NCBI RefSeq assembly: GCF_018406605.1
Contig: NZ_AP024545.1
Location: 1,302,001 to 1,366,000 of the forward strand
DNA from: Noviluteimonas caseinilytica
GTDB taxonomy: Bacteria > Pseudomonadota > Gammaproteobacteria > Xanthomonadales > Xanthomonadaceae
Direction of reading: 5' to 3'
DNA length: 64,000 nt
Each line of letters opens with the position of its first letter. Position 1 is the first letter of the stretch. Shown piece by piece: positions 19,389 through 28,518 of the stretch. The notes beneath the pieces were generated by a model, which had not been told where the DNA came from, ran no database searches, and worked only from the letters and a program-made list of their open reading frames with translations. A program made the translations under genes and the position numbers.

Positions 19389-20069
19389 ATGCGCCGCGCC
19401 GACCGCCTCTTCCTCCTCATCCACGCCCTGCGCGGACGTCGCGCGGCGGTGCCCGCGCATCGCCTCGCCGAAACGCTGGGCGTGTCGTTGCGCACCGTGT
19501 ATCGCGACATCGCGGACCTGCAGGTCTCCGGCGTGCCGATCGAAGGCGAAGCGGGCGTCGGCTACATGTTGCGCAAGGACGCGGACATCCCGCCGCTGAT
19601 GTTCAACGCCGACGAGCTCGAAGCACTGGTGGTGGGCACGCGTTTCGTGCGCGCGTTCGGCGGCACGCGGCTGGGCAACGGCGCGAAGACCGCGTTGCTG
19701 AAGATCGAAGCGGTGCTGCCGCCGGAGCTGCGTGCGCGCAGCGAACGCAGCCGCATCTTCGCGCCGGAAGTGGCGCGCATGGAATCGAGTGGGATGATCG
19801 ACCGCCTGCACGCCGCGATCGACGCGCGCCACGTGCTGCGCCTGGACTACCGCGACCAGGACGGCCAGTCGAGCGCGCGCGACATCGAACCGTTGTGCCT
19901 GGCGTTCTGGGGCGGCAGCTGGACGATCGGGGCGTGGTGCCGGTTGCGCGCGGATTTCCGCAGCTTCCGGCCGGACCGGATCGCGTCGTTCGACGAGACG
20001 GGCGAAGTGTTCGACGAAGTGCCGGCGCGGGGGCTCGAGGCTTACCTGCGGAAAGTCAGCGGCGCATGA
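19389..20069 (+). CDS. YafY-type transcriptional regulator with HTH and WYL domains
   Basis: This 226-residue regulator has an N-terminal winged HTH (residues about 1-60: MRRADRLFLLIHAL, LAETLGVSLRTVYRDIADL) and a WYL-type ligand-sensing domain (about 130-215: HVLRLDYRDQDG, RDIEPLCLAFWGGSWTIGAWCRLR). It is short for the family because no WCX extension follows. The ATG at 19389 is 20 nt after the NIPSNAP gene, so the two may be co-transcribed and the regulator could control that gene. Confidence 0.9.
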   Translation: MRRADRLFLLIHALRGRRAAVPAHRLAETLGVSLRTVYRDIADLQVSGVPIEGEAGVGYMLRKDADIPPLMFNADELEALVVGTRFVRAFGGTRLGNGAKTALLKIEAVLPPELRARSERSRIFAPEVARMESSGMIDRLHAAIDARHVLRLDYRDQDGQSSARDIEPLCLAFWGGSWTIGAWCRLRADFRSFRPDRIASFDETGEVFDEVPARGLEAYLRKVSGA

Positions 20070-20072
20070 GCC

Positions 20073-20972
20073 TCACACGTCCCCGTCGTTCGCCCACCCT
20101 TCGCCCGTGCCCTTGTTGAACACCGCATCGGCGTCCAGCACGTTGCCCGCCGGGATCGAGTCCTGCTGCGCGAGCGATGCATAGATCGGCGTGAAGTCCG
20201 GCTGCGTGGCTTCCATCAACTGCTCGTAGCTGTCGATGACGAAGTACGTCTTCTGGAAGGTGTCGATGCGGTAGCGCGTGCGCATGATGCGTTCGAGGTC
20301 GAAGCCGATGCGGTTGGGCGCGGGGCTTTCGAGGCAATGGATGGATTCGCCCTTCGAGCTGACGATGCCGCTGCCGTAGATGCGCAGGCCGTCGGGCTGG
20401 CGGATCAGGCCGAATTCCACCGTGTACCAGTACAGGCGCGTGAGGTTGACCAGCGCTTCGGGCCCGATGCCGTGCGCCTTGACGCCGCCGCGGCCGTACG
20501 CGGCCATGTAGTCGGCGAACACGGGGTTCATCAGCAGCGGCACGTGGCCGAACAGATCGTGGAAGAGATCCGGTTCGCTGAGGTAATCGAGTTGTTCGGG
20601 CTTGCGGATCCACCACGTCACCGGGAAGCGCCGGTTGGCGAGGTGTTCGAAGAAGGTGAGTTCGGGCAGCAGGCCTTCGACGCCGATCAGTTCCCAGCCC
20701 GTGGCGGGGCGCAGGATGCGGTTGAGGTCGTCGAACTTCGGGATGCGGTCGGGCGTCATGCCCATCGCGCGCTGGTTGCGCAGGAACTCGTCGCTCGCGC
20801 GGCCCTGCAGCACCTGCTGCTGGCGCTCGAACAGCGTGGCCCACGTGCCGTGGTCGGTTTCCGTGTACGTCGACCAGGGCTGCTCGACCACCGCGGTGGT
20901 GTAGACGGGGACGTAGCCCTTGTCGGTGAGCTGGTGTTCGACGCGGGTGGGGGTGGCGGTCGGCGTGTTCAT
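20073..20972 (-). CDS. phhA: Phenylalanine 4-monooxygenase
   Basis: This 299-residue enzyme hydroxylates phenylalanine to tyrosine using tetrahydropterin and non-haem iron. Iron ligands are visible: His 138 and His 143 in DLFHDLFGHVPLL and Glu 186 in YWYTVEFGLI. It is a single catalytic domain as in bacterial enzymes. The start at 20972 (MNTPTATPT) is preferred over an upstream ATG at 21032 whose extension looks noncoding. Divergent from the DUF2238 gene and convergent with the WYL regulator (3 nt apart). Confidence 0.96.
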   Translation of the reverse strand: MNTPTATPTRVEHQLTDKGYVPVYTTAVVEQPWSTYTETDHGTWATLFERQQQVLQGRASDEFLRNQRAMGMTPDRIPKFDDLNRILRPATGWELIGVEGLLPELTFFEHLANRRFPVTWWIRKPEQLDYLSEPDLFHDLFGHVPLLMNPVFADYMAAYGRGGVKAHGIGPEALVNLTRLYWYTVEFGLIRQPDGLRIYGSGIVSSKGESIHCLESPAPNRIGFDLERIMRTRYRIDTFQKTYFVIDSYEQLMEATQPDFTPIYASLAQQDSIPAGNVLDADAVFNKGTGEGWANDGDV

Positions 20973-21079
20973 GGCGGGGAATGCTAGCCCTTCCGGGACG
21001 CAAGTCGGTTGCGTTCTTGCGCCGATCCTCATGCCCGGCGGATGATCCGGGCGCGAAATTCGCGTGAAACCGGGGGTGG

Positions 21080-21748
21080 ATGACCATGGAAGCCCGCTAT
21101 CCGGCGCTGTCGCAGGGGATCGCCCGCCCGCCGACCCGCGTCGAGGGCTGGGCCCTGGCCGGCCTGGTGGCGGTGGCGCTGCTGGTTTCCGCGATCGCGC
21201 CGAAGGACCGCATGACCTGGATCATGGAGGTCGTGTGGGTGGTGCTCGGCCTGCCTTTCATCGCGTGGCGGTGGCGTGCATTCCCGCTGACGCTGCTGTT
21301 GTCGACGCTGCTCGCGCTGCATGCGCTCGTGCTGATCCATGGCGGCGCGTACACGTACGCGGAGACGCCGCTCGGGTTCTGGTTGCGCGATGCGTTCCGT
21401 GAGATCGGGTTCGAGGTGACGCGCAATCCGTGGGATCGCGTGGGCCACTTCATGCAGGGGTTCGTGCCTGCGTTGCTTGCGCGCGAGTTGCTGCTGCGGT
21501 GCACGCCGCTGAAGCCGGGCGCGTGGCTGACCTACCTCTGCGTCGCCGCCGCGCTCAGCTTCAGTGCGTTCTTCGAGTTGCTGGAATGGTGGGCCGCGCT
21601 GGCCTTCGGCGCCGACGCCGATGCGTTCCTCGCCACCCAGGGCGACGTGTGGGACACGCAGTGGGACATGTTCCTGTGCCTGTGCGGCGCGCTGGTGTCG
21701 CTGGCGCTGTGGTCGCGCTTGCACGACCGGCAACTGGGGCTGCGCTGA
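21080..21748 (+). CDS. DUF2238 (YjdF-type) integral membrane protein
   Basis: This 222-residue inner-membrane protein has about six hydrophobic helices and the family's conserved charged segments: NPWDRVGHFMQGFVPAL, FFELLEWW and GDVWDTQWDMFL. Conserved acidic and histidine residues in membrane-embedded segments suggest a transport or enzymatic role, but the family's function is unknown. Divergent from phhA; a second in-frame Met lies two residues later. Confidence 0.85.
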   Translation: MTMEARYPALSQGIARPPTRVEGWALAGLVAVALLVSAIAPKDRMTWIMEVVWVVLGLPFIAWRWRAFPLTLLLSTLLALHALVLIHGGAYTYAETPLGFWLRDAFREIGFEVTRNPWDRVGHFMQGFVPALLARELLLRCTPLKPGAWLTYLCVAAALSFSAFFELLEWWAALAFGADADAFLATQGDVWDTQWDMFLCLCGALVSLALWSRLHDRQLGLR

Positions 21749-21822
21749 GCCCCGCGCATTCGGGTAACTGAACGCCGCTGCTTCACGAAACGCAATCGAT
21801 GCGCCCGCGATGATCCGCCGCA

Positions 21823-22998
21823 ATGGCGACGTCGCAGGCGAAACGACACGACGAACCGACCGCGGCGGGCTGCACCGCCGCGTCGCTGATGCACGCGTTC
21901 GCCGAGCGCACCGGCGTGATCGGCGACCTGCCGCCGGTGCGCTACCTGTGGACGGATGCGTTCGCGGTCTGCAACTTCCTCGCGCTGGGGCAGGCCGACC
22001 TCGCCGAACGCCTGATCGAACAGGTGCACGCGGTGCTCGGCCAGCATCGCGCCGACGACGCGCGCACCGGCTGGATCGGCGGCATGGATGCGCAGACCGG
22101 CACCGAACATCCCACGCGCGGCGGATTGCGCATCGGCAAGCCCTTGCCGGAACGCGACGACGACACCGTCGTGGACTGGGACCTGGAGTGGGAACGCGAC
22201 GGCCAGTATTTCCATTACCTCGCGCGCTGGATGCATGCGCTCGACCAATTCTCGCGTCGCACCGGTCACGCCGATGCCGGACGATGGGCCCGCGAACTCG
22301 CGCAGACCGCGCATCGCGCGTTCACCTATGCGCCCACGCCCGGTGCACCGAAGCGCATGTACTGGAAGATGCGCATCGATCTTTCGCAACCGCTCGTCGA
22401 AGCGATGGGACAACACGATCCACTCGACGCGCTGATCACGTATTGGCAACTGCGCGCGCACCAACCGCAGGGGCGCGTGGGCCACGGCCCCGAACTCGAC
22501 GCCGAATTGCGCGACATGGCCGCGATCGTCGCAGGCACGAACCTGCTGACGGACGATCCGCTGGGCATCGGCGGTTTGCTGGCGGATGCCAATCGCCTCG
22601 CGCAATTGCTGCGCGTGCGGCCCGGCGACAATCCGTTGCTCGGGCTCGTGGTGGGCGCGGCGTCGCGCGGATTGGCGCGTTACCTGGCGACGCAGCCGTT
22701 CGCGCAACCGGTGGAAACGCGGTTGGCGTTCCGCGAACTCGGGCTCGCGATCGGCTTGCAGGCCGTGTCGCGGTTGTGGGTGTTGCTGGAGCGCGATGCC
22801 GCGTCGCTGGATGCGCAACCCGAATTGCGGCGGGCGCTCGATGTTTTGATCACGCAGGTACCGCTGGCGCGCACGATCACGGATGCATGGTGCGATCCCG
22901 CCGCGCAGGACACCGCGGCATGGCGCGCGCATGAAGACATCAACGCGGTGATGCTGGCGACGGCGTTGGTGCCGGAGGGGTACCTGGACCTCGCGTAG
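21823..22998 (+). CDS. Soluble protein of unknown function, possible alpha-alpha barrel
   Basis: A 391-residue protein without signal peptide. It is largely helical, with repeating hairpins and conserved-looking motifs GWIGGMDAQTGTEHPTRGGLRIGK, DWDLEWERDGQYFHYLARWMHALDQF and HEDINAVMLATALVPEGYL (in parts). Tryptophan/aspartate-rich loops between helices resemble six-hairpin glycosidase-like proteins, but I see no catalytic pair I can name. A short gap of 74 nt follows DUF2238; downstream begins the RHS operon. Confidence 0.7.
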   Translation: MATSQAKRHDEPTAAGCTAASLMHAFAERTGVIGDLPPVRYLWTDAFAVCNFLALGQADLAERLIEQVHAVLGQHRADDARTGWIGGMDAQTGTEHPTRGGLRIGKPLPERDDDTVVDWDLEWERDGQYFHYLARWMHALDQFSRRTGHADAGRWARELAQTAHRAFTYAPTPGAPKRMYWKMRIDLSQPLVEAMGQHDPLDALITYWQLRAHQPQGRVGHGPELDAELRDMAAIVAGTNLLTDDPLGIGGLLADANRLAQLLRVRPGDNPLLGLVVGAASRGLARYLATQPFAQPVETRLAFRELGLAIGLQAVSRLWVLLERDAASLDAQPELRRALDVLITQVPLARTITDAWCDPAAQDTAAWRAHEDINAVMLATALVPEGYLDLA

Positions 22999-23117
22999 CC
23001 GATCGGGCGGCGCACGACTTCGCAGATGTTTCTTCGCGTCTTCGCGCCGCGAGCGCCTAGCTTCGCGCGCTGTCCATGAAGAACCCTGCGGGCATGCAAC
23101 GTGCTCCGGGGAGCGGC

Positions 23118-25790
23118 ATGGCGAAGGGATGGAAGTGGGTTCTGGTTGCGTTTGCGCTGACGACCGTCGAGGCCGTTGCAAAAAAACCTGCCGACGGGCG
23201 TGTCTTTTACAAACCTGCGAATCATGTCGGTACGTTCGAGCGGGTAACCGTGGTGGGAACCGGGGGGTGGCGATCCGTGCCCGGTTTTTCCTGGAGCGGT
23301 AACGGAAATGGTGGCGGTGGCGGCGGATTCTCCGAAGGTGCCGCAGGCGGGGCCGCGGGCGGCGATGACGAATCCGAAGACGAAAACCGCTGCGACAATC
23401 CGGTCGACATCGTTACCGGCAAGAAATACGACGACGTCACCGACTTCGTCGTCGCAGGCAGCGAAGGCCTCGGCATCCATCGCACGTACCACCAGGGCTG
23501 GCGCGGCGTCGGCATGCTCGGCAACCAGTGGATCAGCAACCACGACTTGAAACTGTCGTTCGATGCATTGGTGCCTGGCCCGCCTTCGTCGACGCAGTGC
23601 TATCCATATCCGGGCGGCCCTGCCTGCAATGTCCCGCTCGTCTACGTGATCTACGCGCACCGCGAAGCCGGCGACCTGGTGCGCTTCAACTGGAACGGCA
23701 CATCCAATGCCTGGCTCGGCTCGGAGGAGCATCCCCTGGCCCGCATCACCACCGTCGCGGGCGGCTACTTCCTCGAATGGCCCGACGGCGGCAGTGAGCA
23801 CTACGACACCCGGGGCTTGCTGATGTGGCGGCTGCAACCCGACGGCACGGGCCTGTACTACACGTACGACGCCGCACGCCATCTTGTCGAGGTGCGGCAT
23901 ACCTCGGGCCGATCGATTCGCCTCTCGCACCAGAACAACCGCCTGGTCGAAGTCGTCGACAGTTCGGGCGTCGTGTACCGCTACGCGCACGCGGGCGGGC
24001 GACTTGCGTCGGTGACCTATCCCGACGGCAAAGGCAACCTGGGCTATCACTACGACAACGGAAAGTTGTCGGGCATCTCCGTCGCCGGCGTGCGCAAGAC
24101 GTACTACACGTACCAAGGCGATCGCGTCGTCGAATCGCGCAAGGCCGACGGCACCGACCTCAAGCGCTACGCTTACTTCGCCGATCGCACCGAGCGCACC
24201 AATGCCCTCGGGCGCAAGACCACCTACCGCATCGTCGATGGCCGAATCATCGAAATCACCGGGCATGCGACGGTGCATTGCCCATCCAGCTTCAGCAAGC
24301 GCACGTTCGACGCCGAAGGTCGCCTCGACACGATCACCGACGAAGCAGGCGTCGTCACCGACTTCGACTACGACACGCACGGACGGCTGCTGAAGCGCAC
24401 GGAAGCGCTTGGCACGGCGGTGGCGCGCACCACGCGGCTGGAATGGGATGCGAACGGACGCCTTGCGCGGCATCTCGTGGAAGGCGTGTCGGACACGCGT
24501 TACGCCTACACCGCGGAGGGCCGGCCCGCGACGACGACGCAGTGGGGCGTGGGTGCCAGTACCGGGCAGGCGACGGGCACCTCGTCCACGTACACCCATC
24601 ATCCGAACAGGATGGTCGCGACCCTTGTCGTCGACGGGCCGCTCGCGGGCGCCGGCGATGCCGTCACTTACGCGTACAACAGCGCGGGCGACCTGCTTTC
24701 CGTCTCCAACAGCCTCGGGCATGTCACGCGCTACGAGCAGTACGACGCGATGGGGCGCCCCGGCAGGGTGGTGGACCCAAACGGTGCCGTTCGCGAATTC
24801 GAGTACGACGCGCGAGGGCGCGCGACGGCCGAGCGCCTGCGCGCGGATGGACAGGTCGCCGAAACGCGGCACGAATACAACGCCGCCGGTTTGCTCGCCG
24901 CCACCACCACGCCGGAAGGCAACCGGCGCCAATTCCATTACGACGTCGCGGAACGCTTGCAAGCCGAATTCGAACAGGCCAGCGATGGCCGGTTCGACGT
25001 ACGCCGCGTTTCGTACAACCCGGAATCCCAGGTCGCGGGCATCAAGGTCGAACGCGCCGACCTGCATCCCTTCCCCGTGCACGCCGCGCAATTCGTGGCG
25101 CAGAGCGTGCCGGGCGCGATGCTTGGCGGCACGGCGTACTGGATCACGGTGCAGGTCCGGAATACGAGCAACGTGCCGTGGCGCGTACAGGATGGCTATC
25201 GCCTGCGCTCCGCCAACAGCGAAGCATGGGGATTGCCGCACGGCGTCGCGCTGGATCGTGACGTTGCGCCCGGCGCGGTCGCCACCATCGCCTTCGCCGC
25301 GACCGCCCCCCGCGTCACCACGTCGCTCACGTTCCAGTGGCGCATGACGAAGAGCGACGGCACCGCGTTCGGTGAAGCCACGACCGCAGTCGCCCTTCCG
25401 CCGCCCGTCGTATATCGCGCGGAACTGGTCAGCCACGACGTGCCGGGCCACGTCTTCCACGGCCAGACAAGCTGGATCTCCGTACGCGTGCGCAACACCG
25501 GCTCGCACCCCTGGAATCTCGCACCCGACCCCACCGTGGTCCTTGCGCAGAACAACGCGCAACACCCCATGCCGCCCAGGACGTACGCCTCCGGTGTCAT
25601 CCATCCGGGCCAGGTGGCCACGCTGACCTACGCCTTCAACCCGCCGCCCGGATCGCAATACCACCACTTCGGCGGCGTGGTCTGGATGGAAAACGTGCAA
25701 GCCCTCGTGGAGGTTCCGGTGAAATCCATGTACGTCGAAGACGTCACCCGGCGACCGTGCGGCGCCGGCCCCTGCGAGCAGCCGCGATGA
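23118..25790 (+). CDS. Exported YD-repeat (RHS) protein with two NBR1-type Ig-like domains
   Basis: An 890-residue protein. MAKGWKWVLVAFALTTVEAVA is a signal peptide; ATG 23118 has CGGGGAG just upstream, which is why I prefer it to the ATG at 23076. Next come a Gly-rich linker, the RHS N-terminal domain (CDNPVDIVTGKKYDDVTDF, IHRTYHQGWRGVGMLGNQW) and roughly 13 YD repeats such as YYTYDAARHLVEV, FDYDTHGRLLKR and FEYDARGRATAE. From about residue 655, two similar Ig-like domains of about 100 residues follow (SVPGAMLGGTAYWITVQVRNT and DVPGHVFHGQTSWISVRVRNT), resembling the NBR1 four-tryptophan fold. There is no RHS core or toxin domain: it is the front half of a shell. Overlaps the next gene by 4 nt. 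Confidence 0.88.
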   Translation: MAKGWKWVLVAFALTTVEAVAKKPADGRVFYKPANHVGTFERVTVVGTGGWRSVPGFSWSGNGNGGGGGGFSEGAAGGAAGGDDESEDENRCDNPVDIVTGKKYDDVTDFVVAGSEGLGIHRTYHQGWRGVGMLGNQWISNHDLKLSFDALVPGPPSSTQCYPYPGGPACNVPLVYVIYAHREAGDLVRFNWNGTSNAWLGSEEHPLARITTVAGGYFLEWPDGGSEHYDTRGLLMWRLQPDGTGLYYTYDAARHLVEVRHTSGRSIRLSHQNNRLVEVVDSSGVVYRYAHAGGRLASVTYPDGKGNLGYHYDNGKLSGISVAGVRKTYYTYQGDRVVESRKADGTDLKRYAYFADRTERTNALGRKTTYRIVDGRIIEITGHATVHCPSSFSKRTFDAEGRLDTITDEAGVVTDFDYDTHGRLLKRTEALGTAVARTTRLEWDANGRLARHLVEGVSDTRYAYTAEGRPATTTQWGVGASTGQATGTSSTYTHHPNRMVATLVVDGPLAGAGDAVTYAYNSAGDLLSVSNSLGHVTRYEQYDAMGRPGRVVDPNGAVREFEYDARGRATAERLRADGQVAETRHEYNAAGLLAATTTPEGNRRQFHYDVAERLQAEFEQASDGRFDVRRVSYNPESQVAGIKVERADLHPFPVHAAQFVAQSVPGAMLGGTAYWITVQVRNTSNVPWRVQDGYRLRSANSEAWGLPHGVALDRDVAPGAVATIAFAATAPRVTTSLTFQWRMTKSDGTAFGEATTAVALPPPVVYRAELVSHDVPGHVFHGQTSWISVRVRNTGSHPWNLAPDPTVVLAQNNAQHPMPPRTYASGVIHPGQVATLTYAFNPPPGSQYHHFGGVVWMENVQALVEVPVKSMYVEDVTRRPCGAGPCEQPR

Positions 25791-28066
25791 ACGCGCGCTC
25801 CTCTCTCGCACTCGCGCTGGGTGCAGCGATCGCCAGCCTGTCGATCGCAAACGCCCAGGCAACTGTCACCTACCAGTCCGCCCTCGAATACGACGAGCTC
25901 GGCCGCGTGATCCGCGTGCTGGCGGCGGATGGCAGCGTCAAGTTCCGATACGCGTACGACGCGGTGGGCAACCGCACGGCGTCCACCGACGCGTTGGGGA
26001 GGACGACCACGTTCGCCTACGACGCGCTCGGCCGGATGGTGGCGTCCATCGACCCGCTGGGCGGGCGCGCAATGTTCACCTATGACGCCGCGGACCGCAT
26101 CACACAGATCGTCGACCCGCGCGGCATTCCAACGCGCTACCACTACGACGGCATGGGCCGCCTGGTCCGCGAGGAAAGCCAGGATCGCGGGCACACCACC
26201 TACACGTACGACCAGGCCGGCCAGCTGCTGCACAAGACGTTGGCGGATGGAACCACGCTGACGCACGAATACGACACGCTGGGGCGGCTCACGCGACAAG
26301 GCAGCGGCGATGAATGGCGGACGCACGTCTACGACGCGTGCGCCAACGGCAAGGGGCGTTGGTGCGAATCCCTGACCGCAGCCACGCAGACCCGCGTGGA
26401 CTACACGCAGGCCGGACAGATCGAACTGAAGCGCGAACGTATCGGGGAGGACGAAAACCAGACCGCGTTCGCGTGGGATCACGCCGGGCGGCTTGCGGGA
26501 ATCGCGTACCCCAGCGGCACGTTCGTCGGGTACCGCTACGCGGCCGGCAAGCTGGAGAGCGTGTACGCGACGGTCGCCGGGGAAACGGTACCCGTGATCG
26601 GGAACATCACGTCATCGCCCTTCGGCGGCGCAACGGGGTGGGACTACGGCAACGGACTGCAGCGCACGATCCACCTCGATCTCGACGGACGCGTAGCCGG
26701 CCTGGGTGTCGCCGATGCCTCCGGCGCGCGGCAGAGCCTGACCTACCAGCGCAATGCCGCGGATGAGATCACGCGAATCACGAATGGGGTGGATGGCGCG
26801 CTGACGTTGACGAATGGGTTCGATGCGACTTCGCGACTCACGTCGTCGCATGCCCCGGCGCGGCAGTCCGATTTCACGTTGGACCTCAATGGCAATCGCA
26901 CCGCGTATCGCGAAGGCGACGACGTGTTTGCGATCCAGGTGGATCCGAACAGCAACCGTGTGCTTGGGGCGAGTGGCGCGAAGCAGTCGTCGTTGGAGTA
27001 CGACGCGAACGGGAATCTCGTCCGCCTGAATCGAATTGGGGATGCAGATACACGGTTTGTTTACGACGGCTTTCAACGTCTTTTGCAAGTTTCGCGCATG
27101 GGCGCCGCCGGAAGCGTAGAAACTAACTATCTGACCAACGCGATCGACCAGCGTGTTCAAAAGGGCGAATTCAACGGCGCAACCCGCTTCACGTACATGG
27201 GGCAAAACCAGCTTCTCGCCGAGCGGACGCCTTCAGGATGGAAGGATTACATCCGTGTCGGCGAATCCTTGGTCGGCATGGTCAATGGGCAAACGGACTT
27301 GTACTTCGCGCACGACGACCAATTGGGTAGGCCAGAGGTATTAACCGACGCCGGGCGAAACGTGCGCTGGCGCGCAGCAAACCATGCGTTCAATCGCGAG
27401 GTTAAGGTGGACGCCGTTGGAGGAATGAGCCTCGGTTTTCCGGGCCAGTACTGGGACGAGGAATCCCGCACATGGTTCAACGGGTTTAGATACTACCTTT
27501 CGGAAGTTGAGCATGGTGGGCGTTACACCCAGCCTGACCCAATTGGCCTGGGTGGCGGCATGAATCCCTACACTTATGTCGGAAGCAATCCTACGGATCG
27601 TGTCGATGTACTGGGCTTGCGCGCGACATGCCGGTGTTCGGATACCGGTGCAGAGATCAACATCAATTTTGATTTCGACGGACCCGGAGCCACACCCGAA
27701 GTAATCGCGTCATGGAGGTCGTCCATCGAGCAAGCATGGTCGGCACCGGGATTTAAGGTAACGACAAGCATCGGGGGATGGTGGTCTACCGATATCACCT
27801 TCATGTCTGGCCGAGGCCGCTCATTCATGCAAGGCAACCGAGGCACTTGGTTCGCAGAAGAAGACCCCTGGACCGCCGCGCATGAGTCAGGGCACATCAT
27901 GAGACTGGACGATCGATATGTTGAGGTCGAGCGCGGTATCACGGTCCCGCAGGAAGGCTGGCAGGGGACCATCATGGCGGAGCACTTAGGGACGGTGACC
28001 GCAACGGATCGACAAGCAGTCATGGACGCTTTGGGCTGCAATTGCCCATGCGGGGATCAGCAATGA
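25787..28066 (+). CDS. RHS repeat-associated core protein with C-terminal zincin-like domain (candidate toxin)
   Basis: A 759-residue protein with its own signal peptide (MNARSSLALALGAAIASLSIANAQA), about ten or more YD repeats (FRYAYDAVGNR, FAYDALGRMV, YHYDGMGRLVRE), and the RHS core about residues 505-610 (HDDQLGRPEVLTDA, YWDEESRTWFNGFRYY, QPDPIGLGGGMNPYTYVGSNP). After the core a distinct 150-residue domain carries HESGHIMRLDD at 699-709, i.e. HExxHxxxxxD, followed by GTIMAE with Met 730, a possible Met-turn; four cysteines lie at its two ends (CRC, CNCPC). This fits a metzincin-like metallopeptidase toxin, though the usual Gly is Arg 706. Base composition becomes more A+T-rich here. Confidence 0.88.
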   Translation: MNARSSLALALGAAIASLSIANAQATVTYQSALEYDELGRVIRVLAADGSVKFRYAYDAVGNRTASTDALGRTTTFAYDALGRMVASIDPLGGRAMFTYDAADRITQIVDPRGIPTRYHYDGMGRLVREESQDRGHTTYTYDQAGQLLHKTLADGTTLTHEYDTLGRLTRQGSGDEWRTHVYDACANGKGRWCESLTAATQTRVDYTQAGQIELKRERIGEDENQTAFAWDHAGRLAGIAYPSGTFVGYRYAAGKLESVYATVAGETVPVIGNITSSPFGGATGWDYGNGLQRTIHLDLDGRVAGLGVADASGARQSLTYQRNAADEITRITNGVDGALTLTNGFDATSRLTSSHAPARQSDFTLDLNGNRTAYREGDDVFAIQVDPNSNRVLGASGAKQSSLEYDANGNLVRLNRIGDADTRFVYDGFQRLLQVSRMGAAGSVETNYLTNAIDQRVQKGEFNGATRFTYMGQNQLLAERTPSGWKDYIRVGESLVGMVNGQTDLYFAHDDQLGRPEVLTDAGRNVRWRAANHAFNREVKVDAVGGMSLGFPGQYWDEESRTWFNGFRYYLSEVEHGGRYTQPDPIGLGGGMNPYTYVGSNPTDRVDVLGLRATCRCSDTGAEININFDFDGPGATPEVIASWRSSIEQAWSAPGFKVTTSIGGWWSTDITFMSGRGRSFMQGNRGTWFAEEDPWTAAHESGHIMRLDDRYVEVERGITVPQEGWQGTIMAEHLGTVTATDRQAVMDALGCNCPCGDQQ

Positions 28067-28518
28067 ATTGGAGCGCCAAACTTCTCGCAGTGCTGTGCAT
28101 TCCTTTAGTCGGGGCATGCGCAACTTCCAGGCTCGGAGATGAGAAAACAGCTGAACTGGTCGATCGACTCGTCACAGACATGACCAGCTCTCCAAAAAAA
28201 CAACGTCTCGCGCTGCAAGAACTGGAGAGAGCCGGCAGAGTTGCAATCCCATATTTGGTCGCTCACCTAGACGACACCAAGAGGCTCGCCGAAGAGTCGA
28301 TCACCTTGTCAAACCAATCTCCTGAAGCGTTTGAAGGGCTTCGTCACTACAGCCCAAGGACAGTCCACGATGCTCTTAGCGCTCTCTTGAACCAAATGAC
28401 CGGGCAGAGCTTTGTTTTTGTCTACAACGGAGCGACGGACGCGGACCGCGAAAGAAACCTGGTTGCTTGGCGGACGTGGTGTCTTCAGGAATTCGCGGTA
28501 AAGGCTTGCGGACAATGA
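28063..28518 (+). CDS. Small lipoprotein, candidate immunity protein of the RHS toxin
   Basis: A 151-residue protein beginning with a lipoprotein signal ending VGAC (Cys 19). The mature part is helical, with RLALQELERAGRVAIPYLVAHLDD resembling one HEAT-like repeat and TVHDALSALLNQMTG a second helix. It overlaps the toxin gene by 4 nt and lies in the same A+T-richer block (28 G or C in positions 28141-28200). Location directly after the variable toxin end and export to the envelope are what an immunity protein against an exported toxin needs, but function is inferred from position only. Confidence 0.7.
   Translation: MNWSAKLLAVLCIPLVGACATSRLGDEKTAELVDRLVTDMTSSPKKQRLALQELERAGRVAIPYLVAHLDDTKRLAEESITLSNQSPEAFEGLRHYSPRTVHDALSALLNQMTGQSFVFVYNGATDADRERNLVAWRTWCLQEFAVKACGQ

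Noticed and set aside
25757..25790. Frameshift joining the two RHS genes
   Set aside because: The second gene has its own signal peptide and 4-nt overlap, as in the other operon junctions.
22680..25862. 1060-residue open frame antisense to the first RHS gene
   Set aside because: Composition is that of a shadow frame in GC-rich DNA; the plus-strand protein has clear RHS repeats and signal peptide.
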